DNA of 64,000 nucleotides. Source: Bacillus rhizoplanae (GTDB taxonomy: Bacteria > Bacillota > Bacilli > Bacillales > Bacillaceae_G). The notes under the pieces were generated by a model that worked only from the letters and a program-made list of their open reading frames with translations, was not told where the DNA came from and did not search any database. The position numbers were made by a program, and so were the translations under genes. Below, one piece after another: positions 43,449-51,051 of the stretch (positions are counted from its first letter, which is position 1; every line of letters starts with the position of its first letter). The DNA lies in assembly GCF_917563915.1 (NCBI RefSeq), contig NZ_CAKJTI010000003.1:62001-126000 (forward strand). Direction: 5' to 3'.

Positions 43449-43754
43449 ATTGTTACCCCCACCAAAAAATAGTTATGTAAAGCATATTGGCTAGTTCATT
43501 CTACCAAAAAGCTGTCGGTTTTTAAAACATTTTATCGAAAAGTTTACAAAAACTTAACATTAGACAAGTTGAAAAATTAGTAATGTTAACAATTTTTTAG
43601 TAATACTCGTACTTATAGAATGTCCTTTTCATACAAAAAGTATGAAAAAGGTAGCTTAGACTTGACGAATTATAACGATATCATAGAAAATTTGTAAAGA
43701 TAAAGATGTTACCCATATATATACATTTGAAAGTAAGGTAGAGGAAGTGAATGA
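43449..43754. other. Intergenic region between divergent DUF47 and PBP genes
   Basis: AT-rich, must hold both promoters. I see no convincing Pho box, riboswitch, bcr1 copy or small gene. Confidence 0.45.
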
Positions 43755-45794
43755 ATGAAGTGGAACAGCACTCAATTACAAAGTATAAGAGAGTGGTTCA
43801 AAACAAGAAAAAAATTGCGGATGTTTTTGTTAATTTTAGGAGGTTTTGGCTTATCTTTGTTTATCTTTGTGAACATTATGATTACAATCCAAGATATATC
43901 GGCATTAAAACATGCAGTACCTCAGCCAACAGTGATTTACGATGCAAATAAGCAGGTAGTAGCAAAATTGTCTTCTTCGAAAATAGAGGGAATTAAGCGT
44001 AAAGATATTCCAGACGTTATGATTCAAGCTGTTGTTGCAGTAGAAGACCAAAAATTTTATGAGCATCGCGGCATATCTTATAGTGGAATTTTTAATGCTA
44101 TCATTAAAAATATAACAGCAGGAGAAGTTGTTGCCGGGGGAAGTACAATTACACAACAGCTTGCTAAAAACGTATTTTTAACACAAGATCGTACGTTTAC
44201 AAGAAAATTCAAAGAGTATTTTATTACAAAGAAAATTGAACGCACATATACAAAAGATGAAATTATAGAAATGTATTTGAATCAAATTTATTTTGGTGAA
44301 GGAGCTTGGGGAATTAAAAATGCTGCAAAGACGTATTTTGATAAAGAAGTCAAAGAACTGACGATTCCTGAAGCTGCCACTTTAGCTGGATTAATTAAAG
44401 CGCCTTCTACGTATTCACCGTTTAAAGACTTTAATAAATCGATCACAAGAAGAAATGTTGTTCTTTCTTTAATGAAGGAACAAGGCTATATTACAGACAA
44501 ACAATTTCAAATAGCGAAAGATGAAGGGCTTTCACTTCACCATGGTGTCGAAAATCAATATGAGGGGAAATATCCTTACTATGTTGATTATGTTGTTCGT
44601 GAGGCAATGAATAAATACGACTTGACACAAAATGAAATTTTATCAGGTGGTTATCATATTTACACAGAATTAGATCCAAAGATGCAACAAGCGGTAGAAG
44701 ATGTTGTGAATAATGATCATTATTTTCCAAAGCCTACTTCTGATCAAATTATGCAAACAGGTGTTGTACTCATGAATCCCAAAACGGGTGGTGTTCCGGC
44801 TCTTGTAGGAGGAAGAGGGCCGTATCAATTTTTACAGTTTAATCATGCATCGCAATTAAAACGCCAGCCAGGTTCAACATTAAAACCATTAGCAGTGTAT
44901 ACACCAGCATTAGAACAAGGATATGAGGTATATGATGTATTAAAAGATGAACCACTAGACATTAATGGATATACACCGAAAAATAGCGGGAATGTATACC
45001 ATGGTGATGTAACGATGTATGAAGCACTTGCTAATTCCTATAATGTATCAGCCGTTTGGCTACTGGAGCAAATTGGTCTGGAAAAGGGTTTGAAGTCTTT
45101 AGAACGTTTTGGTATTCCGCTTCAAGATAATGATCAATCTTATGCGTTAGCGCTAGGAGGGATGAGTGAAGGAACGTCTCCACTTGTCATGGCACAAGCG
45201 TATGCGACCTTTGCGAATGATGGTGTACAAATGGAAGCACATGCGATTCGGGAACTGCAAGATAGTGAAGGGAATATAGTAGGGAAATGGTATAAAAAAG
45301 AAACTCGTGTTACGGATGAAAAAACGGCACAAAAGATGACGTATTTATTACAAGGGGTTGTAGAGAAAGGAACGGGAGAAAAAGCAAAACTTAAATCTGT
45401 AGAGACTGCTGGGAAAACAGGTACAACACAACTTGTAGATGGACCGAGCAGCGGTGCAAAAGATTCATGGTTTGTTGGCTATACACCAGAATTGGTTGCA
45501 TCCATTTGGGTTGGCTACGATAAAACAGATAGCGAACATTTTGTTCCTGGTGGTAGTCAAATAACGACAACGATGTTTCAAGATATTATGAAAAAAGCAG
45601 TTGGGCAGCCAAGTCAAAAAAACTTTGATTTGTCGCTTATACCAGAAGCTGAGTATACAAAACATTTACAAACCATTGAAGAGGAAAAAAAGCGAAAAGA
45701 AGAAGAGAAAAAACGACAAGAGGAAGAAAAGCAGAGAAAAGAACAGCAAGAAAATTGGATGAATAAAATAAAAGAATGGATTCCATTCTTTTAA
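43755..45794 (+). CDS. Class A penicillin-binding protein (1A family)
   Basis: 679 residues with a short cytoplasmic tail and one membrane anchor (about 25-45). The transglycosylase domain shows VAVEDQKFYEHRGISYSG, GGSTITQQLAKNVFL, KKIERTYTKDEIIEMYLNQI and YFGEGAWGI; the transpeptidase domain shows the active-site PGSTLKPL (SxxK), SYNVSAVW (SxN) and ETAGKTGTTQ (KTG). It polymerises and cross-links peptidoglycan. The C-terminus is a highly charged K/E/R/Q stretch. It resembles the PbpF/PBP1A-like group; paralogue identity is not assignable here. Ends in a strong hairpin. Confidence 0.92.
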   Translation: MKWNSTQLQSIREWFKTRKKLRMFLLILGGFGLSLFIFVNIMITIQDISALKHAVPQPTVIYDANKQVVAKLSSSKIEGIKRKDIPDVMIQAVVAVEDQKFYEHRGISYSGIFNAIIKNITAGEVVAGGSTITQQLAKNVFLTQDRTFTRKFKEYFITKKIERTYTKDEIIEMYLNQIYFGEGAWGIKNAAKTYFDKEVKELTIPEAATLAGLIKAPSTYSPFKDFNKSITRRNVVLSLMKEQGYITDKQFQIAKDEGLSLHHGVENQYEGKYPYYVDYVVREAMNKYDLTQNEILSGGYHIYTELDPKMQQAVEDVVNNDHYFPKPTSDQIMQTGVVLMNPKTGGVPALVGGRGPYQFLQFNHASQLKRQPGSTLKPLAVYTPALEQGYEVYDVLKDEPLDINGYTPKNSGNVYHGDVTMYEALANSYNVSAVWLLEQIGLEKGLKSLERFGIPLQDNDQSYALALGGMSEGTSPLVMAQAYATFANDGVQMEAHAIRELQDSEGNIVGKWYKKETRVTDEKTAQKMTYLLQGVVEKGTGEKAKLKSVETAGKTGTTQLVDGPSSGAKDSWFVGYTPELVASIWVGYDKTDSEHFVPGGSQITTTMFQDIMKKAVGQPSQKNFDLSLIPEAEYTKHLQTIEEEKKRKEEEKKRQEEEKQRKEQQENWMNKIKEWIPFF

Positions 45795-45795
45795 G

Positions 45796-45838
45796 AAGTA
45801 AATCCCAGATTATGAAATGAGTAATCTGGGATTTACTT
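45796..45838 (+). terminator. Terminator of the PBP gene
   Basis: aagtaaatcccagatt and aatctgggatttactt around an 11-base loop, followed by ATGTTTTTATTTTC. Confidence 0.8.
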
Positions 45839-45874
45839 ATGTTTTTATTTTCTAGTACATGAGCCGTTATCGTC

Positions 45875-46504
45875 TTAACGGCGTTTTTTGCAACGTTTGC
45901 ATTTCTTTTTTTCGCTGTTAGCGTTATTACGTGTTTCGTTATCTTCATTGTTATTATTGTTGTTATCGTTATTGTTATTATCATTATCATTGTTATCATT
46001 ATTATTGTCGTTATTATAGTTCCAACGCATACTTTGAACATGGTACGTTGGTACATACGTAACCTGACCATCAACCTCAAGTAGAATATGATCTCTAGTA
46101 CGGCCTACAACAGTTCCTTCTATTTTTTTCGGACCTTGGTTTAATTGAATAGTTTCTCCTTTTAGACGGTTAATAACACTTGCAAAACGTGTTCCGCTTA
46201 CAATGATAGGGTCTTCATTTTGGTTATTTTGATTGTTGTTTTGATTGTTGTTTTGTTCATTATCATCTGATTCTTGGGAATCATCTTCATATTGCTCAGC
46301 AAAGCCATTAATATGATGTAACGGATAGTAAACAACACTATCGTCAGATTGTACGACACAAAAATCACTTTGAACTTTTAATAATGTTCCCTCTGCTTTT
46401 TCTGGGCCCCCTAAATTAACCTGAACGTTTGTGCCAATTAAATTTTTGAAATTTCTTCTAGCATTTTGAGCAGAATAATACGACTGATTGTATGGATACA
46501 TCAT
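45875..46504 (-). CDS. Spore coat protein, CotB-like
   Basis: 209 residues, ATG 46504 eight bases after AAGGAGG. Two related Sm-like/CotB modules: FKNLIGTNVQVNLGGPEKAE with VVYYPLHHINGF, and RLKGETIQLNQGPKKIEG with VTYVPTYHVQSM. They are joined by an Asn/Gln-rich linker (EQNNNQNNNQNNQNEDP) and end in an Asn/Asp-rich tract plus a basic tail (KKKCKRCKKRR). The module pair and tail match spore coat protein B of the B. cereus group. Expected in the mother cell late in sporulation; I see no confident sigma-K promoter. Confidence 0.82.
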   Translation of the reverse strand: MMYPYNQSYYSAQNARRNFKNLIGTNVQVNLGGPEKAEGTLLKVQSDFCVVQSDDSVVYYPLHHINGFAEQYEDDSQESDDNEQNNNQNNNQNNQNEDPIIVSGTRFASVINRLKGETIQLNQGPKKIEGTVVGRTRDHILLEVDGQVTYVPTYHVQSMRWNYNNDNNNDNNDNDNNNNDNNNNNNEDNETRNNANSEKKKCKRCKKRR

Positions 46505-46629
46505 ACATAATTCCTCCTTAATGTAAGTTCTCTCTTTTTAAATCATTTGTCGATATATGATATTCATCTTTGCAGGACAAGACCTAGGATACTTGACTAA
46601 TTTATAAAAAATGTGCGTATACATAGAAA

Positions 46630-46660
46630 CAAGCACCCTTTTAGATTAAGGGTGCTTGTT
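46630..46660 (-). terminator. Terminator of the small exported protein gene
   Basis: caagcaccctt and aagggtgcttg around ttagatt; on the minus strand TTTC follows. The stop codon at 46646-46648 is in the hairpin. Confidence 0.6.
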
Positions 46661-47101
46661 GAGTTGAATATTTATATTTGTATTCATACTGTGCGCGGTT
46701 TTAGTTACCGGTGTATAGGAGATGACAATGTTTCCTTTAGCGGTTGGTTCATAAGCAAGATCATCATAATATTGGCCATTATTTTTATTATGGATTGTAA
46801 GTTCAATTGAATCGAGTTTTGCATGTGCATATTTTTCTTTGATTTGTTTAGCAATTATTTCTAATTGTTTATACGAAGTAGCGTCGGTTATCACCATCCC
46901 CTTCAGAACAACCTTTTCTTTTTGCGCATCATGCACCAGGGGTATATGATTTTGTTTTGTATATAGGATGTCATAGGGTATGGTACCTTCGTTTGAGGCT
47001 GCTTTTGGTTTATTGTATTCTCCAATTACAAAGAGTGCAAAACATAACGTTATACATGACATGAAAATAATCCAAAAGCGGATAGATGATAATACTTTCA
47101 T
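46646..47101 (-). CDS. Membrane-anchored protein of unknown function
   Basis: 151 residues from ATG 47101; the ATG two codons earlier is too close to GAGGGTG. One N-terminal hydrophobic helix (FWIIFMSCITLCFALFVIG), then an extracytoplasmic domain with EKVVLKGMVITDATSYKQLE, IAKQIKEKYAHAKLDSIELT, YDDLAYEPTAKGNIVISYTP. The alternating helix/strand pattern hints at a small alpha/beta fold. No recognised family; single gene. Confidence 0.65.
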   Translation of the reverse strand: MKVLSSIRFWIIFMSCITLCFALFVIGEYNKPKAASNEGTIPYDILYTKQNHIPLVHDAQKEKVVLKGMVITDATSYKQLEIIAKQIKEKYAHAKLDSIELTIHNKNNGQYYDDLAYEPTAKGNIVISYTPVTKTAHSMNTNINIQLNKHP

Positions 47102-47180
47102 CTGCATTCACCCTCGTTTCGTATAAGTTCTTTCACTATGAATTATACAAAATAAGCGTTAAATTAACGTTAAGCTGAGG

Positions 47181-47219
47181 TAAAGAAAAGTAAAGAAAAG
47201 TAAAGAAAAGTAAAGAAAG
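47181..47219. repeat. Tandem 10-bp repeat, four copies
   Basis: taaagaaaag is repeated three times plus a nearly complete fourth unit (taaagaaag). It is 80 bases upstream of the minus-strand gene start at 47101, in its promoter region. Confidence 0.9.
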
Positions 47220-47331
47220 AGAGTTTTTTGTATAGCAAAACTTTTTTTCGGTTTGTTATAGTAGATTAAGAAGCCATAGGATAACAATGGAATAGAAATT
47301 GTTAAGATTGTAACTGTGTGATGAATTATTT

Positions 47332-47387
47332 ATAAAGTGAAACTTACATCAGTATGTGTGTGGGACTGCCCGTTAATGTGAGACAAT
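47332..47387 (-). repeat. Short bcr1 derivative (about 56 bp)
   Basis: ATAAAGTGAAACTTACATCA, then GGGACTGCCCGTTAATGTG with a degenerate end (agacaat). Nothing else is seen in 47102-47469 apart from this and the tandem repeat. Confidence 0.75.
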
Positions 47388-47469
47388 TAAATGAATCTGT
47401 AATTTGGATTTTTTCCATATATCATAATATGTTTTTGAGATTTAGAGGTGGATAGGAGATGGTGTTCGG

Positions 47470-48315
47470 ATGATTTCTATTGGGTTAACAGGATGGGGAG
47501 ATCATAACGCTTTATATAAGGATGCATATGAAATGAAGCATAAACTACAAACATATAGTGAGTATTTTCCAATCGTAGAAGTAGATAGTTCTTTTTATGC
47601 CATGCAGCCTGCAAGAAATTATGAGAAATGGGTTTTAGAAACACCGCCAAATTTTTCATTTATTGTGAAAGCTTATCAAGGAATGACAGGGCATATGCGC
47701 GAAGAGACACCTTTTGCAAATATGGAAGATATGTTTCAGGCATTTAAAGAGTCGATAGTTCCTCTCCAAAAAGCAAATAAGTTAAAAATGGTTTTATTCC
47801 AGTACCCACCTTGGTTCGACTGTCAAAAGAAAAATGTGGATCTATTACGCTATACGAAAGAAAAGATGAGAGATATACCATGTTCATTAGAGTTTCGTAA
47901 TCAAACTTGGTTTTATCCACAATTTCGTAATCAAACATTGCAATTTATGAAACAAGAAGGTTGGATTCATACTATTTGTGATGAACCACAAGCAGGAATT
48001 GGTTCTATTCCAATTGTACTAGAAGCAACGCATGAACAGATGACCTTAGTTCGATTTCACGGGCGCAATGTACATGGGTGGCTGAATACGGGAGAGAATT
48101 GGAGGGCAGTTCGCTGTTTATATCGCTATAACAAACAGGAATTAGAAGAATGGATAGAGAGATTACAAGAATTAAAATCAAAAACAAAGGAAATTTACCT
48201 TTTATTTAACAATAACTCTGGCGGAGATGCGGCAGATAATGCAAAACAAATGATGGATATGCTTGGTATTACGTATGGGGAACCTAGGCCTGAACAACTA
48301 AATTTATTTGAATGA
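47470..48315 (+). CDS. DUF72 domain-containing protein (YunF-like)
   Basis: 281 residues; ATG 47470 with AGGAG eleven bases upstream. Starts MISIGLTGWGDHNALYKDAY, and shows YFPIVEVDSSFYAMQPARNY, FSFIVKAYQGMTGH, SLEFRNQTWFYPQF and LFNNNSGGDAADNAKQMMDM. DUF72 proteins have a TIM-barrel-like fold and no assigned reaction. Monocistronic. No clear terminator, though a weak G/C hairpin (aactggcc-type, 48375-48410) lies after it. Confidence 0.88.
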   Translation: MISIGLTGWGDHNALYKDAYEMKHKLQTYSEYFPIVEVDSSFYAMQPARNYEKWVLETPPNFSFIVKAYQGMTGHMREETPFANMEDMFQAFKESIVPLQKANKLKMVLFQYPPWFDCQKKNVDLLRYTKEKMRDIPCSLEFRNQTWFYPQFRNQTLQFMKQEGWIHTICDEPQAGIGSIPIVLEATHEQMTLVRFHGRNVHGWLNTGENWRAVRCLYRYNKQELEEWIERLQELKSKTKEIYLLFNNNSGGDAADNAKQMMDMLGITYGEPRPEQLNLFE

Positions 48316-48528
48316 CGTGAAATATATAAATACAAATTGAAAAACCGACATAAAACCATTTTTTAGGTAAGAGAGAGCAGCTGGCCAGGCATAGAAGCGG
48401 TCAGGGCCTTTTTCTGCTACATGCGAAGTTAAAACAAAGAGAGAAAGTGAGTGTAGGTTCCTTTTTTCTGCATAGCAGCGACTTATATGTTGAAAAATCA
48501 AAATGGATTTATAATAAGATAAAGTGAC

Positions 48529-48585
48529 ATTTCCATCAGGGGGCTTCATCTTCAATTGATTGAAATCCTCATGAATTGGGATAAA
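48529..48585 (-). repeat. Degenerate short bcr1 copy
   Basis: ATAAAGTGACATTTCCATCA and GAATTGGGATAAA mark the two ends with an altered centre. The A-run at its right end joins the terminator at 48587. Confidence 0.65.
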
Positions 48586-48586
48586 A

Positions 48587-48632
48587 AGAAAAACACTGTA
48601 CAAACAGGGGGGAATGTACAGTGTTTTTCTTT
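48587..48632 (+). terminator. Strong hairpin upstream of the Fur-controlled pair
   Basis: agaaaaacactgtaca and tgtacagtgtttttct around a 14-base loop. It probably shields the downstream operon from incoming transcription. Confidence 0.75.
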
Positions 48633-48701
48633 ATGAAAAAAGAGGGGTAACAATGTTACTGAGCGTTTGGTTGATTCATCAATTGTTGGCTTCGTAATAA
48701 A

Positions 48702-48716
48702 TGATAATGGTTATCA
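48702..48716. promoter_or_regulatory. Fur box 1 (one mismatch)
   Basis: TGATAATGGTTATCA, a 7-1-7 inverted repeat with one deviation from TGATAATnATTATCA. Extra ATCATTATCATTG directly to the right extends it into an overlapping array to about 48727. Confidence 0.8.
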
Positions 48717-48764
48717 TTATCATTGTCAATAGTTTTTGTATTTTTTATTTTAAAAAAATTAAAG

Positions 48765-48793
48765 TTTACAAAAGAGTGATTTAATAATATAAT
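48765..48793 (+). promoter_or_regulatory. Sigma-A promoter of the lipoprotein pair
   Basis: TTTACA (48765-48770), exactly 17 bases, TATAAT (48788-48793). The second Fur box starts 14 bases after the -10, covering the expected start site. Confidence 0.8.
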
Positions 48794-48806
48794 AACAGCG
48801 TTTACA

Positions 48807-48821
48807 TGATAATAATTATCA
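48807..48821. promoter_or_regulatory. Fur box 2 (perfect 7-1-7)
   Basis: TGATAATAATTATCA is an exact match to the Bacillus Fur consensus core and is perfectly symmetric. Bound Fur-Fe would block transcription start from the promoter just upstream. PerR and Zur boxes share the 7-1-7 format but differ in core bases. Confidence 0.9.
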
Positions 48822-48846
48822 GTATCGTTAAAAGGGGCGGGAATAG

Positions 48847-50910
48847 ATGAAAAAGCCATGGAAAGTGATGACAACAGTTGCTGTTGTTTCCTCACTGTTA
48901 CTTTCAGTAGGGTGTACAGGTAAAAAGGAAGAGACGACGGCAAAAGAAAAAAGTACATATGTTGTACCAGTAACGGACTATACATTTGATACAGCTGCAA
49001 ACATGTTTGCATATGCAGAATTTGAATTAGCTGGGGAACCGTTAGCAGAAAGCTTAGGATTAGATTTAGATCTTTTAGATGCACAAAAACAAAATAAACC
49101 AACGAAATTTGATTATATGGCTGGAATCGAGTCTTATGAGTACTCAGAAGAAGGAATGTATGAGGTAGTAGAAAAATCAGGACTTGGCTTCCATTTACTT
49201 CATGCACCAATTGTACAGAAGATGACAAAAGAAACAAATAAAGAAGCGCCGTCTTGGCTAGAAGAGCGATTTTATACACTAGCAGATAGTGTAGGATATC
49301 CACATAAAGAAATTTTTGCAAATATGTATCCGACATTTATGGAATATGCCGGCGGTGATCCTCATTATACGCAAAAAGTAGATACGTCTATATATGCAGA
49401 AAATGATGATAAGACGTATGTACCAGCCTTCCAAATGGATTTTAAAACATTGCGCTGGGATCGTTCGAAAATGAATAAAACGTTAACACCAGCCGCATAT
49501 GGTTCAGCATTCTTAAAGCAAGCATTATGGGCGGGAGATTTTTTAGGTGGTTTCCATACAGTAGATAAGGACGAAGAATTAGAAGCTACATCAAATACGC
49601 AAGATCAAGATCCGAATATTCGCCTTGGAGTAAGTAGTGCTGATGGTATGCAAGGTGTTATTTTAACAGAAGAAATTTGGAATAAACTTTCATATATTCG
49701 CGATGGTCTATTCTATGATGCAAATACAAAACAATTAACGAATGGGGCAGGAAGCAAGTATAGTCCTGAGAGTGGTCTTGTTTACTTACCTCATGAGATT
49801 AAAGTAAATGAAGATGAAAAGAATGGCATTGCTAAAGCTGGTCAATTAGAAGTAAAAGATGCACGTAGTATGCTTCGCGATCAATGGATGATGTTATGGC
49901 CAACTGCTGAATTTTTCGGAATGACAGATCAGCGTCCAGATAATAAAAATGTGAATCCAGCGTTCCAAGCAACATTTGACGGTGCGCCTTTTGCAAAAGC
50001 AGTAGCAGAAAATACAGACTCTGATGCAGCGAATGATGTAAAAGCAGACGACCCTTACTCTTTAAATCGTGATGTCATGTTACAAGTCTTTAAAAATATT
50101 GAAGCAATGCATTATAATAAAGAAACAGGTGCATTTGTTACAGAGCATAGCGGAACAGAACAAGGCAAACGTATTGATACGTTTGATGCAGGTTATATGG
50201 TAGAAGCACTTCGTATATTCCAGCGTGCCATTGATGGTATGCCGGTTGGATATGCAAGCGGGGCAGAGGCACAAGGCTTACAAACAGAAGAAGGAAAACG
50301 TGCTCTTAATATGATTAAAACGCAAGCAGATTTCTTATTAAAGAATATGAAAACAAAAGATGGTTTTATGGCAAATAGCTATACAATTGGAAAAGGGCAA
50401 GATACTGAACCTGTGACATTAGAAGCACAGCTTGGAGCAATCCGAGGATTAACAGCGGCCTTTTTAGCAACGAAAGATGAAACGTATCGCGAAGAAGCGC
50501 GTAAACTATATGATTTAGTAGATCGTAAAATGTGGAACAAAGAAGCACATGCATATGAAACGAAAAAAGGTGAAATGAAATATACGCCTTATACAGCTGG
50601 AAGTGTATCAGCAGTGTTGCGTGTTGCATTGCAAAATTTAAGTAATACAGATGCGGATAAAACGAAATATGATTCATTAGAACAAAAAACGATTACTTCT
50701 CGTTATGTTGATTTTTATGATCAAGTAATCAATGGGCCTTCATTAAAAGAAGGGATGCAAACAAGTGAGTTCTGGGATACAGGCGATGTTTATATAAAAG
50801 GGAAGCTTGGAAATGCAGATAAGGATAATGTACCGCAAATTCAATCAGGTCATGGTAAGTATGGTATTGCGCCAGTTCTCGTAAATGTTGAAGTGAAGAA
50901 AGAAAAATAA
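48847..50910 (+). CDS. Large lipoprotein with alpha-toroid-like C-terminal half, Fur-controlled
   Basis: 687 residues, ATG 48847 after AAAGGGGCGGG. Lipoprotein signal MKKPWKVMTTVAVVSSLLLS with the lipobox-like SVGC. The mature part is acidic. The C-terminal half has helix pairs reminiscent of alpha/alpha toroids: DTFDAGYMVEALRIFQRAID, ALNMIKTQADFLLKNMKTK, LEAQLGAIRGLTAAFLATKD. The N-terminal half (about 60-380) I cannot assign. No heme or obvious enzyme motif. Iron-starvation expression is strongly implied by the promoter/Fur boxes, and the gene is followed, after a hairpin, by a di-heme cytochrome lipoprotein. A role in surface iron handling, or as partner or substrate of the cytochrome, is inference. 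Confidence 0.75.
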   Translation: MKKPWKVMTTVAVVSSLLLSVGCTGKKEETTAKEKSTYVVPVTDYTFDTAANMFAYAEFELAGEPLAESLGLDLDLLDAQKQNKPTKFDYMAGIESYEYSEEGMYEVVEKSGLGFHLLHAPIVQKMTKETNKEAPSWLEERFYTLADSVGYPHKEIFANMYPTFMEYAGGDPHYTQKVDTSIYAENDDKTYVPAFQMDFKTLRWDRSKMNKTLTPAAYGSAFLKQALWAGDFLGGFHTVDKDEELEATSNTQDQDPNIRLGVSSADGMQGVILTEEIWNKLSYIRDGLFYDANTKQLTNGAGSKYSPESGLVYLPHEIKVNEDEKNGIAKAGQLEVKDARSMLRDQWMMLWPTAEFFGMTDQRPDNKNVNPAFQATFDGAPFAKAVAENTDSDAANDVKADDPYSLNRDVMLQVFKNIEAMHYNKETGAFVTEHSGTEQGKRIDTFDAGYMVEALRIFQRAIDGMPVGYASGAEAQGLQTEEGKRALNMIKTQADFLLKNMKTKDGFMANSYTIGKGQDTEPVTLEAQLGAIRGLTAAFLATKDETYREEARKLYDLVDRKMWNKEAHAYETKKGEMKYTPYTAGSVSAVLRVALQNLSNTDADKTKYDSLEQKTITSRYVDFYDQVINGPSLKEGMQTSEFWDTGDVYIKGKLGNADKDNVPQIQSGHGKYGIAPVLVNVEVKKEK

Positions 50911-50925
50911 GTTTATGATATTAAT

Positions 50926-50959
50926 AAACCGAACAAGTTGATAAACTTGTTCGGTTTTT
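50926..50959 (+). terminator. Terminator between the two lipoprotein genes
   Basis: aaaccgaacaagtt and aacttgttcggttt around gata, then TTG. Very strong stem, so the second gene depends on read-through or on its own promoter in the 92 bases that follow, where I see no clear one. Confidence 0.88.
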
Positions 50960-51051
50960 GTGAAAAAAGGGTGTAACAAAGTCAATTTTCCATCAGTAGA
51001 AGATATAGATAACATGGAATGCTCGGATGAGTGAGAAAGAAGGGTTAGATA

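Noticed and set aside
45637-46080. 147-residue minus-strand frame overlapping the PBP and coat genes
   Set aside because: Ile/Thr-rich translation of the Asn codon tract in another frame; a shadow of the CotB-like gene.
48656-49336. 226-residue minus-strand frame over the Fur boxes and lipoprotein start
   Set aside because: It reads through the promoter/Fur operators and the lipoprotein signal sequence in antisense; Leu/Tyr-rich shadow.
50980-51010. bcr1-like scrap (ttttccatcagtagaag) before the cytochrome gene
   Set aside because: Too short to separate from chance.
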